DNA from: Myxococcota bacterium | GTDB lineage: Bacteria > Myxococcota_A > UBA9042 > DTJE01 | Reading direction: 5' to 3' | Assembly (NCBI GenBank): GCA_017994695.1 | Contig: JAGOKF010000028.1 | Coordinates: 1-43,909 of the forward strand | Length of the DNA stretch: 43,909 bases | In this document: positions 7,829 through 15,575 of the stretch, piece after piece | Layout of the letters: every line of letters begins with the position of its first letter | Position numbering within the stretch: position 1 is the stretch's first letter | Notes under the pieces: generated by a model | What the model saw: only the letters and a program-made list of their open reading frames with translations | What the model was told of the DNA's origin: nothing | Databases searched by the model: none | Program-made: the position numbers and the translations under genes

Positions 7829-8656
7829 TCAGGGAGCCCTCTCCCAGGGGAAGGGGATGGTTTTCGGGAAGCGGGCCAGCCACAGGGAGTCGCGGTCAGC
7901 GAGGTAGAGACCTCCTTCCTCCGTCCGGTCATAGCCGATCCACCGGTGGAAGGGGGCCTCGTTCATCAGGTTCGACATCGCCACGGTCTTGGTCTTCTTG
8001 GTGGGCTTCCGGGTGATCTCCTCGAGGCTGCTCTGGAAGCGGGTCTCGGCGACCCAGGGGACATGCTGGAGGTCCAGTTCGGCGAAACAGCACTGGCGGA
8101 ACACCTTGCCCGGCCGTCGGGTGGCGTACCAGGCGTACTCGGAGGGAGAGAGGTTGCTGATTACCAGCAGTTCCAGCGGGGAGAGCACCATGTACATCCG
8201 GGGCTTCCGGGAGGCGGGCTCGGCCTGGCCGATCCGTCGGGCGATCTCCTGGGGCGGCAGGTTTTCGGGGCAGTCCCCCGGAGGCAGGGACAGCAGGCGT
8301 TCCACGGGATCGAGGGCGAGGGCCTCCCCGCCGGTCTTGACCACGTGGATCTGCTGGATCGCCGACAGGGGGGTGCACAGGAACCCGGAGTTGGAGAGGG
8401 CCGTCTTGGTGCGCTTGCCCGCGGCGACGGCCTCCAGGGCGGCCCGGGAATCCCCCTGGGCGTCCCTCCATCCGCCTTCGTCCAGGAACTGGAAGTCGGG
8501 TCGATGGTCCGTGGTCCGGAGTTCCAGGAACAGGGAGCGTCCCTGGAAGTGCTTGCCGGACCCGGGACTCAGATGCTTCGCGAGACCATCGATGCCCAGG
8601 CTCGTGGCGAGGACCGATCCCTGGGGCAGGATCAGGATCAACCGGGGACTGCTCAT
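7829..8656 (-). CDS. Hypothetical protein, unrecognised
   Basis: This 275-residue protein has no signal peptide or membrane segment, so it is probably cytoplasmic. I cannot place it in a family. It opens with a beta-like strand (SSPRLILILPQGSVLA). In the middle are KTALSNSGFLCTPLSAIQQIH and MYMVLSPLELLVISNLSPSEYAWYATRR, both well-ordered-looking segments with aromatic and hydrophobic alternation. Towards the C-terminus is a lysine-rich loop (RKPTKKTKT) and then RWIGYDRTEEGGLYLADRDSLW. Third-position GC is high, which supports a real gene. Two adjacent ATGs (8659, 8656) follow a GGAGG; the second has better spacing. A near-consensus sigma-70 promoter (8717-8690) drives it. It is divergent from parA and is not visibly in an operon with the ABC exporter 231 bases downstream. 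Confidence 0.72.
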   Translation of the reverse strand: MSSPRLILILPQGSVLATSLGIDGLAKHLSPGSGKHFQGRSLFLELRTTDHRPDFQFLDEGGWRDAQGDSRAALEAVAAGKRTKTALSNSGFLCTPLSAIQQIHVVKTGGEALALDPVERLLSLPPGDCPENLPPQEIARRIGQAEPASRKPRMYMVLSPLELLVISNLSPSEYAWYATRRPGKVFRQCCFAELDLQHVPWVAETRFQSSLEEITRKPTKKTKTVAMSNLMNEAPFHRWIGYDRTEEGGLYLADRDSLWLARFPKTIPFPWERAP

Positions 8657-8689
8657 CATGCCTCCTCGATAAGGAAGTTCCTGGCGCAA

Positions 8690-8717
8690 TGCTAGGAGAA
8701 GGAGGGAGACAGTCAAC
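8690..8717 (-). promoter_or_regulatory. Sigma-70 promoter for hypothetical gene 7829-8656
   Basis: On the minus strand TTGACT (8717-8712) is followed after 16 bases by TAGCAT (8695-8690). This is one of the best -35/-10 pairs in the window. Transcription would start near 8683, about 25 bases before the ATG. Confidence 0.6.
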
Positions 8718-9000
8718 GGGAATCTGCAACGGACCGGTCAAATGGGGACCCCCGAGGTCCACGTGGAGGGGAAGACCGGAGGATGGGCTGGTCATCGGGT
8801 CGTGGCGGGTGCAAGTCGCTCTGGGGGAGGACCGGAAGGTTCCAACCGGAGCAGGGGCCGGGGGTGGCGGTGGTCCTGGCGTTGCGGGAATCGCCTGGAG
8901 CGGATCGGGCTGTTCCGTCGGGACAATGGGCTGCCTGGAGGGGAAGGGGGGAGTCCATGCCGAGGGCCGGAGAAATCGGTGGGAGTTGACCTTTGCTGGA

Positions 9001-9029
9001 TTGCCACCGGACGGGCCTTCTGGCAATCT
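9001..9029 (+). promoter_or_regulatory. Putative parA promoter
   Basis: TTGCCA (9001-9006), 17 bases, CAATCT (9024-9029). The predicted start near 9036 lies just before parS. The -35 and -10 bases also form an inverted pair (TTGCCA...TGGCAA), which could be an operator. Confidence 0.4.
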
Positions 9030-9049
9030 TCGGCCTGCGGAACCGGGGG

Positions 9050-9065
9050 TGTTTCACGTGAAACA
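9050..9065. promoter_or_regulatory. parS centromere site (perfect 16-bp palindrome)
   Basis: The sequence TGTTTCACGTGAAACA is a perfect inverted repeat and matches the conserved bacterial chromosomal parS bound by ParB/Spo0J. It covers the start codon region of parA (GTG 9058-9060 is its centre-right). ParB made from the next gene should load here, spread, and be acted on by ParA to segregate the origin region. Because it overlaps the parA translation start and lies just downstream of the probable promoter, ParB binding could also repress parA transcription. Confidence 0.93.
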
Positions 9066-9861
9066 GTCGAACCGGCAGGATCCGGCAGTCATTGCGGTCG
9101 CCAACCAGAAGGGAGGAGTCGGGAAGACGACCACGGCGGTGAACCTGGCGGCCTCCCTGGCGGTGCTGGAGGTTCCCACGCTGCTGGTCGACCTGGACCC
9201 CCAGGCCAACGCGGGGCTGGCCCTGGGGCTGGACCACCGCGAGGGGCGCCGCCAGGTCTACGAGGCCCTGCTGCGGGGGGTGCCCCTGGCCGACCTGGCG
9301 CTGCCCACCGAGGTCCCTGGCCTCCGGATCGTTCCATCCCATCCCGACCTGGTGGCCGCCGAGGTGGAACTGGTGGACACCGAGCGACCGGCCCTGCGCC
9401 TCCGGGAGGCCCTGGCCGCCCGGGACACCGGGGCCCGGGTGGTCCTGGTGGACTGCCCGCCGGCCCTCGGGTTCCTGACGCTGAATGCCCTGGCCGCGGC
9501 CCGGTATGTGCTGATCCCGGTCCAGAGCGAGTTCTACGCATTGGAAGGACTGGCCCGGCTGCTCGAGACCCTGGGACGAACCCGGGACTCCTGGAATCCC
9601 AAACTGGCCCTCCTGGGCCTGGTGTTGACGCTGTTCGACAAGCGGAACCGCCTCTCCTACGAGGTGGCCGAGGAGGTCGAGCGGAGCTTCCCGGAGGAGG
9701 TCTTCCGGACGAGGATCCCGAGGAACGTGCGCCTGGCGGAAAGCCCTTCCCACGGCAAGCCGGCCCTCTGGTTCGACGTCCAGTCTCCCGGGGCCCAGGC
9801 CTACCTGGCCCTGGCCGAGGAACTGTTGGAACGCCTGGAGGGACGGCCTCGATCCGGATGA
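9058..9861 (+). CDS. parA: Chromosome partitioning ATPase ParA (Soj)
   Basis: This 267-residue deviant-Walker ATPase binds DNA as an ATP dimer and moves ParB-parS complexes on the nucleoid. The deviant Walker A KGGVGKTTT (signature lysine first) is at residues 18-26. LLVDLDPQANAG and VLVDCPPALGFLTLNAL supply the Walker A' and B regions. The C-terminal RNVRLAESPSHGKP is typical of chromosomal ParA. Start: GTG 9058 gives an N-terminus VKQSNRQDPAVIAVANQKGG of normal length; GTG 9049 is a close alternative and both lie in or beside parS. An upstream ATG (8689) would add about 120 unlikely residues. parB follows after 81 bases on the same strand. Confidence 0.95.
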   Translation: MKQSNRQDPAVIAVANQKGGVGKTTTAVNLAASLAVLEVPTLLVDLDPQANAGLALGLDHREGRRQVYEALLRGVPLADLALPTEVPGLRIVPSHPDLVAAEVELVDTERPALRLREALAARDTGARVVLVDCPPALGFLTLNALAAARYVLIPVQSEFYALEGLARLLETLGRTRDSWNPKLALLGLVLTLFDKRNRLSYEVAEEVERSFPEEVFRTRIPRNVRLAESPSHGKPALWFDVQSPGAQAYLALAEELLERLEGRPRSG

Positions 9862-9942
9862 GGGGGCAGCGGGGTCGCCCACCGGAACGGCTCGGATCGC
9901 CGGCGCAGAGGTCCTGCTGGCAGCGAACTGGGAGGAAACGCG

Positions 9943-10809
9943 ATGAAGGAACGTCGTCCGGCACTGGGGAAGGGACTCTCGGCGTTGTTTCCCTCGGTGG
10001 CTGTCCGGGAAGGGGCCCCCGGGATCGAGGACTGCCCCGTCCACCTCATCGACGCGACCCCGGATCAACCCCGGAAACGGTTCGACGAGAAGGCTCTGGA
10101 GGAACTGGCCCGGTCGATCCGGGAGAGCGGCGTGATCCAGCCCCTGCTGGTTTCCCGGGAAGGGGACCGCTACCGGCTGATCGCCGGGGAGCGGCGTCTC
10201 CGGGCGGCGCGGATGGCCGGGTTGATCTCGGTTCCGGTGATGGTCCGGCAGGCCGGGGCCCGGGAGTCCTTCCTGATGGCCCTGATCGAGAACCTCCAGC
10301 GGGAGGACCTGGGTCCCCTGGAACAGGCCCGGGCCTACCAGCGGCTGGTCGAGGAGTACGGGTGGAGCCAGGAGGAGGTGGCCCGCCGGGTGGGGAAGGA
10401 CCGGTCGACGGTGGCGAACGCCCTCCGGCTGCTCCATTGCGGACAGGCCCTGGCCCGGGCCCTGGAGGAGGGACGGGTTTCCGAGGGGGTGGCCCGGGCG
10501 ATGCTGGGGCTTCCGGAGGAGGCCCAGGAGGCCCTGCTGGCCAGGGTGCTCGACGAGGACCTCCCGGTCCGGCAGGTGGAATCCCTGGTGCGACGCATGC
10601 GGTCCGGGGAACCCCGCCAGAAACGGCGCCAGGGGTCGGCGCTGGACGACTACTTCCGGCTTTCCCAGGAGCGGCTGGAGGCGGCCCTGGGACTCCCGGT
10701 GACCATCTCCCGCCGGGGGCACCGGGGCCAGGTGCGCATCGAGTTCCGGAGCCTCCAGGAACTGCGGGCGCTGCTGACGAAGATCCCGAGCGGTAGCGGA
10801 GAATCCTGA
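9943..10809 (+). CDS. parB: Chromosome partitioning protein ParB (Spo0J)
   Basis: This 288-residue protein is a parS-binding CTPase clamp. The N-terminus RRPALGKGLSALFPS is the usual ParA-contacting segment. The ParB/sulfiredoxin-like CTP domain (about residues 28-120) contains PDQPRKRFD, the GERRLRAARMAG phosphate-binding motif and the LIENLQREDL motif. A helix-turn-helix follows (WSQEEVARRVGKDRSTVANAL, about 138-158) and reads parS. The C-terminal part would be the dimer domain. A GGGAGGA site lies before the ATG. The partner ATPase gene and a perfect parS are immediately upstream, so the whole parABS system is present here. Confidence 0.95.
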   Translation: MKERRPALGKGLSALFPSVAVREGAPGIEDCPVHLIDATPDQPRKRFDEKALEELARSIRESGVIQPLLVSREGDRYRLIAGERRLRAARMAGLISVPVMVRQAGARESFLMALIENLQREDLGPLEQARAYQRLVEEYGWSQEEVARRVGKDRSTVANALRLLHCGQALARALEEGRVSEGVARAMLGLPEEAQEALLARVLDEDLPVRQVESLVRRMRSGEPRQKRRQGSALDDYFRLSQERLEAALGLPVTISRRGHRGQVRIEFRSLQELRALLTKIPSGSGES

Positions 10810-11079
10810 CCCGGATCGGCCCGATCGGCTCCCCGTCGGACCTGGAAGCCGTCACGCCCCTGCCTGAATGGGGAAAACGAGGAACGAGGCTCCAGGGAGG
10901 CGAAGATCCTGCGGGAAGGGAACCAGGCGATCGGCGGACTGGATCTGCCACGCCGCCTGGATCGTCGGGGGCTCCGGGAGGGCCATTCTCCTGAGACGTT
11001 CCGGGACGGGACTTCGGGGATCCGGAAATGGGGGGGGGGCGCCTGGGACCATCCGGGAAACACCGCGCACGGGCGGGAA
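10810..11079. other. Convergent intergenic region after parB
   Basis: About 270 bases between the parB stop and the stop of the minus-strand operon. It holds the hairpin above and a run of ten G (11030-11039). A 44-codon minus-strand frame (10986-10852) has fair codon use but no usable ribosome binding site, so I do not call it. Nothing else is evident. Confidence 0.4.
10814..10826 (+). terminator. Short hairpin after parB
   Basis: GATCGG-C-CCGATC is a perfect 6-bp inverted repeat five bases after the parB stop. There is no U-tract, so it would be at best a weak or factor-assisted terminator. Confidence 0.3.
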
Positions 11080-11724
11080 TCAGGCCAGCCAGAGCAGGAC
11101 GAGCCAGGCCAGCAGCAGGCCTGCCGAGCCGAGACCCCACCGCAGGGCCGGGCCGGGGCGCAGGGACCCGTCCGGGGTCACGGCCCGGAAGGCCCCGGCC
11201 AGGGAGACGGCGACCCAGGCCAGGAAGGCCCAGGAGGCCAGGAAGGCGGGCCAGGGGCGGGGCAGGTCGTCCCTGGCCAGGAAGGCCAGGTGCCCCTCCT
11301 CGTCCAGGCCCGGGGACCCGTCGGGCAGGCGGTCCCGCCGGGCCATCTCCCGGGCGATCCGCCGGTTCGCCTCCTCCAGGAGGTCCGGATCCGGCACCCG
11401 GAGCCAGCGGCTTCCCAGGATGGACCCCCGGAGCCCCTGCCAGGCCCGGAGGGCCAGGTCGGCATCGCCCCGGGCCAGGGCCTCGTCCCCGAGGTCCCGG
11501 AGGAGTTCCCGGGCCTCCCGGGAGGCGCCGCCGACCGGCAACTGCCAGCGAGCGGCCCGCCCGGCCATGTCCACGGCCGTCCGGTGCAGTCCGGCCTCCC
11601 GGCAGGCCCGGGCCGCCTGGAGATCCCCGGCCCCGGAGGTCCGGACGCGGACGGCCACCGCGAACAGCAGCACCGCCGCCGTCCCGACGACCGCCGCGAT
11701 CACCCGGAGGGCCGTGGGACTCAC
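11080..11724 (-). CDS. Small membrane protein, last gene of the ABC/sugar operon
   Basis: This 214-residue protein has one N-terminal helix (VIAAVVGTAAVLLFAVAV), a helical domain of about 110 residues (LQAARACREAGLHRTAVDMA, DADLALRAWQGLRG, LLEEANRRIAREMARR) and two C-terminal helices (FLASWAFLAWVAVSLAGAF; GLLLAWLVLLWLA). The central part looks like two TPR-like hairpins. No family is recognised. The GTG start overlaps the permease stop by 4 bases (GTGA), so it is translationally coupled to the ABC exporter and probably an accessory subunit. An ABC ATPase, permease and accessory membrane protein recall the pilG/pilH/pilI group of Myxococcus, but that is only a hypothesis from gene content. Confidence 0.7.
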   Translation of the reverse strand: MSPTALRVIAAVVGTAAVLLFAVAVRVRTSGAGDLQAARACREAGLHRTAVDMAGRAARWQLPVGGASREARELLRDLGDEALARGDADLALRAWQGLRGSILGSRWLRVPDPDLLEEANRRIAREMARRDRLPDGSPGLDEEGHLAFLARDDLPRPWPAFLASWAFLAWVAVSLAGAFRAVTPDGSLRPGPALRWGLGSAGLLLAWLVLLWLA

Positions 11725-12530
11725 GTGAAGTCCCTCCGCTCGAAGACCAGTACCGCCAGCCCGAAGAACAGCAGCACCCATCCCAGGGCATAGCCTCCCG
11801 CGGCGGCCACGTAGTCCCACCCCACCGGGATGCCCAGCACCAGTTCCTTGCCGACGTGGAAGTGGGAGAGGTCCGGGAGGACGAAGACCGCCGCCCGGGC
11901 CAGGGCCCGGACTCCCGGGTCCGTCACCAGGGCGCCCTTCCGGGCCGAGAGATGATCCTGGAGCACCGTCATGGCGCTCCCGATCAGGTAGAACCCCCCG
12001 GTGAAGACCCCGGACATCAGGGGCGTGGCGAAACTGCTGAAGAAGAGGGCCACCGAGGTCAGCAGGGCCGCCTGCATCCAGGCCAGCACCAGGGCCGGGA
12101 CCATGTCCGGGTGGAAGGGGACCCCCTGGATCCGCAGGGCCAGCAGCCAGGCCGCCGCCATCCCGGCCAGGGCGATGGCCAGCACGCCGTAGAGGCCCAG
12201 CAGCTTGCCGGCCAGCACTTCGTAGCGCCGGATGGGCTTCGTCAGCACGACGAAGAAGGTCTTCCGGTCCACCTCCTGGAAGACCAGGATGACCCCCATC
12301 GTGACGGCGATGACCACCAGCAGCAGCGAGATGGCGAAGAGCCCGAAGTCCGTCAGCACCCGGGCCTTCTGGTCCGAGACCGCCAGGTTCGCCAGGGCCA
12401 GCGACGACACCACCAGTCCCATCGCCGCGATGGCCAGGCCCAGGAAGGCCCGGTTCCGGGCCGCTTCCAGGAAGGTGTTCCGAGCGATGGCGCCCACCCG
12501 GCGAAACGGGCCCGCGATGCCCCCGATCAT
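11721..12530 (-). CDS. ABC-2 type transporter permease
   Basis: This 269-residue protein has about six membrane helices. After an amphipathic N-terminus (RRVGAIARNTFLEAARNRAF) come FLGLAIAAMGLVVSSLALA, FGLFAISLLLVVIAVTMGVIL, the cytoplasmic KTFFVVLTKPIRRYEVLAGK loop and LYGVLAIALAGMAAAWLLAL. Further helices follow, then a final one at YALGWVLLFFGLAVLVF. The 'vlTKPirRyevLaGK' loop is characteristic of ABC-2 permeases of the NosY/GldF type. Its ATG overlaps the ATPase stop (ATGA) and its stop overlaps the next gene's GTG. It should pair with the ATPase directly upstream. The substrate is unknown; neighbouring sugar enzymes make a glycan or glycosylated protein possible. Confidence 0.88.
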   Translation of the reverse strand: MIGGIAGPFRRVGAIARNTFLEAARNRAFLGLAIAAMGLVVSSLALANLAVSDQKARVLTDFGLFAISLLLVVIAVTMGVILVFQEVDRKTFFVVLTKPIRRYEVLAGKLLGLYGVLAIALAGMAAAWLLALRIQGVPFHPDMVPALVLAWMQAALLTSVALFFSSFATPLMSGVFTGGFYLIGSAMTVLQDHLSARKGALVTDPGVRALARAAVFVLPDLSHFHVGKELVLGIPVGWDYVAAAGGYALGWVLLFFGLAVLVFERRDFT

Positions 12531-13474
12531 TCCCGTTCCTCCCGGGCCCCCACCGGGCCCTCCCCCGCCGTGGCCATGAACAGGTCCTCCAGGGACACCT
12601 TCCGGTCGCTGACCTGGACCACCTCCAGCCCCGCCGAAAGCAGCCGTCCCAGGACCTCTCCGGTCCGGTCCCGGTCCACCACCAGGCGATGGACCCCGGG
12701 GCCGATCCGCTGGGGGCTCCCGGCGCCGGGAAGGTCCCCGAGGTCGGCCGGCCAGGGACCCGACACCAGCACCTCCCGGCGGTCGCCCCCCGAGAGGAGG
12801 GCATCCAGGTCCCCCAGGTGCCGGACCTCGCCCCGGTGCAGGATCAGCACCCGGTCGCAAAGACGCTCGATGTCGGCCAGGATGTGGCTCGAGAAGAAGA
12901 CCGTCTTGCCCTGGTCCTTCAGCGACACGATCAGGTCGGCCACCTCCTTGCGCCCCACGGGGTCCAGGCCGGACATGGGCTCGTCCAGCAGCACCAGTTC
13001 CGGGTCGTTCAGCAGGGCCTGGGCGATGCCCACCCGCTGGAGCATGCCCTTGCTGAACTTCCGCAGGCGCCGGTTCCGGGCATGCTGGAGCCCGACCTGT
13101 TCCAGCAGGGTGTCGATCCGCCGGCGCCTCTCCCTGGAGCCCAGGCCGAAGATGCGGCCGAAGACGTCCAGCAGTTCCACGGGCGTCAGGTAGTCGTAGA
13201 AGTAGGGCTGCTCGGGAAGGTAGCCCACCCGGGCCATCACCGGGAGGGACCCGGGGTGCCCTCCCAGCACCCGCACCCGGCCCGCCGACGGGCGGATCAG
13301 GCCCACCAGCACCTTCAGGGTGGTGGTCTTCCCGGCCCCGTTGGGCCCCAGGAAGCCGAAGACCTCGCCCCGGCGCACCGAGAAGCTCGCATCCCGGACC
13401 GCGACGACCTTCCGTTGCACGAAGGGGGTCCGGAAGGTCTTCTGCAATCCCTCGACCTGGATCACTTCCTCCAT
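12527..13474 (-). CDS. ABC transporter ATP-binding protein
   Basis: This 315-residue ATPase of the ABC-2/NosF-GldA class has Walker A GPNGAGKTTT near residue 44, a Q-loop in GYLPEQPYFYDYLTP, signature FSKGMLQRVGIAQAL, Walker B ELVLLDEPMSGLDP and H-loop FSSHILADIERLC. The 'SKGM' form of the signature, instead of SGGQ, is normal for this class. The C-terminal 100 residues are the usual variable regulatory domain. The ATG at 13474 lies inside the end of the aminotransferase gene (13-base overlap) with a GGAGG 8 bases before it. The stop overlaps the permease start. Confidence 0.92.
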   Translation of the reverse strand: MEEVIQVEGLQKTFRTPFVQRKVVAVRDASFSVRRGEVFGFLGPNGAGKTTTLKVLVGLIRPSAGRVRVLGGHPGSLPVMARVGYLPEQPYFYDYLTPVELLDVFGRIFGLGSRERRRRIDTLLEQVGLQHARNRRLRKFSKGMLQRVGIAQALLNDPELVLLDEPMSGLDPVGRKEVADLIVSLKDQGKTVFFSSHILADIERLCDRVLILHRGEVRHLGDLDALLSGGDRREVLVSGPWPADLGDLPGAGSPQRIGPGVHRLVVDRDRTGEVLGRLLSAGLEVVQVSDRKVSLEDLFMATAGEGPVGAREERE

Positions 13475-14613
13475 CGGTCTGCCTCCGCCGGGGGAGTCGC
13501 CGGTTCCATCGCCTCGGCCAGGTGCCGGGCGACCTGGCGGACCTGGAAGGGGGCCATCTCGACGTAGAGGGGCAGGGCGAGGGTCTCCCGGGCCAGGGCC
13601 TCGGCCACCGGGCAGGGGTCCGCATCCGTGAACCGTCGCCGCCAGAAGGTCTGCAGCGTCAGCGCGTGGGCGGCCACTCCGGCCTCCACGTCCCGGTCCG
13701 CCAGCCGCCTCCGGACCTCGGCCGCCGGGCGGTCCAGCCGCACCACCAGCGACTGCCAGGTCTGTCCTGGCCGATCATGCCCCGCGATCCACCGGACCCC
13801 CGGAATCCCCCGGAGAGCCTCCCGGTAGCCCTTCGCCAGCACGCCCCGGGCCCGGATCCCGTCCTCGACCCGGGTCCACTGCACCCGGGCGACGGCCGCC
13901 GCCAGTTCCGAGAGGCGGAAGTTCAGTCCCTCCTCTCCGAAGGCGTCCTCGGTCCCCGTGGGCATCCGGCCGTAGTCCCGCATCGACCGGATCCGCCGCA
14001 GCAGATCCGGGTTCCGGGAGGTCACGGCACCTCCCTCCCCGGCCACCAGGTTCTTCCGGGGATGGAAGGAGAAGACCCCCACGTCGCCGACGGTCCCCGA
14101 GGGGGACCCGCCCGGGGTCCTGCCCCCGATGGAGCACGCCGCGTCCTCGATCAACGGGACGCCCCGGGCCCGGCAGACCCCGGCGATCTCCTCGATATCC
14201 GCCGGGATCCCGAAGGCGTGGGCCACCACCGCCGCGGCGTATGGGCCGTCCCCGAGAGCCCGGGCGATCTCCCCGGGAGAGGGGGCCAGCGTCTCCTCCT
14301 CGACGTCCACCGGAACCGGGGTCGCGCCCAGGAAGAGGGCGGCCTGGGCGGCGGCGGGAAAGGTGAAGGCCGGCACCAGCACCCGGTCCCCGGGGCCCAC
14401 CCCCAGGGCCTTCAGGGCCAGCAGCAGGGCGGATCCCCCGCTGGAGACCGCCGCCACCTCGGCCCCCTCCAGCCGCGCCCGGGTCTCCTCCTCCAGGGCC
14501 TGGACCTCGGGCCCCTGGGTCAGGCGTCGCGAGGACAGCACCCGGCGCAGGGCCTCCCACTCCTCGGCCCCCAGGTAGGGTCGCGCCAGGGGGATCCTGC
14601 GATCGTCGTCCAC
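13462..14613 (-). CDS. DegT/DnrJ/EryC1 family PLP sugar aminotransferase
   Basis: This 383-residue fold-type I aminotransferase would transfer an amino group from Glu or Gln to a keto-sugar nucleotide. Family marks in order: IPLARPYLGAEE (N-terminal), AVSSGGSALLLALKALGVG (PLP phosphate site), VPAFTFPAAAQA, PLIEDAACSIGG, the PLP-lysine segment FSFHPRKNLVAGEGG, and DYGRMPTGTEDAF with LNFRLSELAAAVA. The length is normal. Start: GTG 14613 has GGAGGA 7 bases upstream; GTG 14619 would overlap the upstream stop, but only one base separates it from the Shine-Dalgarno. The upstream neighbour makes or remodels NDP-sugars, which suits a shared amino-sugar pathway. The downstream gene is an ABC exporter in the same overlapping operon. 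Confidence 0.92.
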   Translation of the reverse strand: MDDDRRIPLARPYLGAEEWEALRRVLSSRRLTQGPEVQALEEETRARLEGAEVAAVSSGGSALLLALKALGVGPGDRVLVPAFTFPAAAQAALFLGATPVPVDVEEETLAPSPGEIARALGDGPYAAAVVAHAFGIPADIEEIAGVCRARGVPLIEDAACSIGGRTPGGSPSGTVGDVGVFSFHPRKNLVAGEGGAVTSRNPDLLRRIRSMRDYGRMPTGTEDAFGEEGLNFRLSELAAAVARVQWTRVEDGIRARGVLAKGYREALRGIPGVRWIAGHDRPGQTWQSLVVRLDRPAAEVRRRLADRDVEAGVAAHALTLQTFWRRRFTDADPCPVAEALARETLALPLYVEMAPFQVRQVARHLAEAMEPATPPAEADRWRK

Positions 14614-14615
14614 GG

Positions 14616-15575
14616 TCACTTCCTCCGCTCCCGGTACCAGGCGATGGTCCGGGTCAGCCCCTCCTCCAGGTCCACCTTGGGCTCGTAGCCCAGCAGGCGC
14701 CGGGCCTTGCCGATGTCGGGGATCCGCAGCTCGACGTCCACGTACGGCCAATCGACCATCCGGACCTCGCTCCGGGACCCGGCCAGTCGCACCACCTCCC
14801 GGGCCAGGTTGAAGATCGTCAGCGTGCTCCGAGGGTTGCCGATGTTGAAGGCCTCGCCCACGGCCTCGGGGACATCCAGCACCCGCAGGATGCCGTCCAC
14901 GATGTCGTCGATGTAGCACCAGGACCGGATCTGGGCGCCGTCGTTGTGCACCGTCAGGGGTTCCCCGGCCAGGGCCCGGACGATGAAGTGGTGCACGGCT
15001 CCCTCGCCGACCTGCCGGGGGCCGTAGATGTTGAAGGGCCGGATCGAGCAGGCCGGGAATCCGTGCTGCCGGTGGTAGGACAGGGCCAGGTGCTCGGTGG
15101 CGAGCTTGCTGACGGCGTAGGTCCAGCGGGCCTCCCCGACGGCGCCCAGTTCGTGGTGGTCGCCCTCGGTGACCTTGTAGGCGTAGCGGCCGAAGACCTC
15201 GCTGGTGCTGAAGTCCACGAACCGCCGGCAGATGCCGGCGTCGAAGGCCGCCCGGAGCACGTTGCGGGTCCCGATCAGGGCCACCTCCATCGTGCGGACG
15301 GGCATCCGCATCACCGTGTCCACGCCGGCGATGGCGGCCATGTGCACCACCTCGGTGCAGCCCGCCACGGCCTCCCGGACCACCGCCTCGTCCAGCACGT
15401 CCCCCTGGACCAGGCGCACGGCGGGGTGGTCCAATAGCGGGGTCTCGGCCAGGGCGTTCCGGTGGAGGTTGTCCAGCAGCACGACCTCGCAGTCGCATTC
15501 CCGGACCAGGCGGAGGGCCAGGGACGTCCCGATGAATCCCGCCCCTCCCGTCACCAGGACCTTCCGTCCCATCAT
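14616..15575 (-). CDS. NAD-dependent epimerase/dehydratase (NDP-sugar)
   Basis: This 319-residue extended short-chain dehydrogenase acts on nucleotide sugars. The NAD loop VTGGAGFIGTSLALRL is at residues 7-22. VVLLDNLHR binds the NAD ribose. The catalytic Ser/Tyr/Lys are in DFSTSEVFG and WTYAVSKLATEH. RPFNIYGPRQ and RSWCYIDDIVDGI are the substrate-binding motifs, and the tail DIGKARRLLGYEPKVDLEEGL is standard. It could be a 4-epimerase, a 4,6-dehydratase or a UDP-xylose/arabinose-type enzyme; the TSEVFG motif leans towards the last two. Two ATGs (15575 and 15572) follow a GGAGG; the first overlaps the upstream stop. Confidence 0.92.
   Translation of the reverse strand: MMGRKVLVTGGAGFIGTSLALRLVRECDCEVVLLDNLHRNALAETPLLDHPAVRLVQGDVLDEAVVREAVAGCTEVVHMAAIAGVDTVMRMPVRTMEVALIGTRNVLRAAFDAGICRRFVDFSTSEVFGRYAYKVTEGDHHELGAVGEARWTYAVSKLATEHLALSYHRQHGFPACSIRPFNIYGPRQVGEGAVHHFIVRALAGEPLTVHNDGAQIRSWCYIDDIVDGILRVLDVPEAVGEAFNIGNPRSTLTIFNLAREVVRLAGSRSEVRMVDWPYVDVELRIPDIGKARRLLGYEPKVDLEEGLTRTIAWYRERRK

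Larger units (their letters stand above)
8657..9057. other. Divergent intergenic region between hypothetical gene and parA
   Basis: About 400 bases without a convincing gene. The left end holds the minus-strand promoter of the hypothetical gene (8690-8717). The right end holds a possible parA promoter (9001-9029), a TTGCCA/TGGCAA inverted pair (9001-9006 and 9021-9026) and parS. The frame open upstream of parA through this stretch has poor third-position GC and no family match, so I read it as non-coding. I saw no clustered DnaA boxes. Confidence 0.5.

Noticed and set aside
8757-8766. Second parS-like palindrome TCCACGTGGA upstream of parA
   Set aside because: Only about 9 of 16 parS positions match. 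CACGTG cores are common in GC-rich DNA.
10852-10986. 44-codon minus-strand frame after parB
   Set aside because: The Shine-Dalgarno is too close to the ATG, no motif is recognised, and a gap of this size is easily explained as non-coding.
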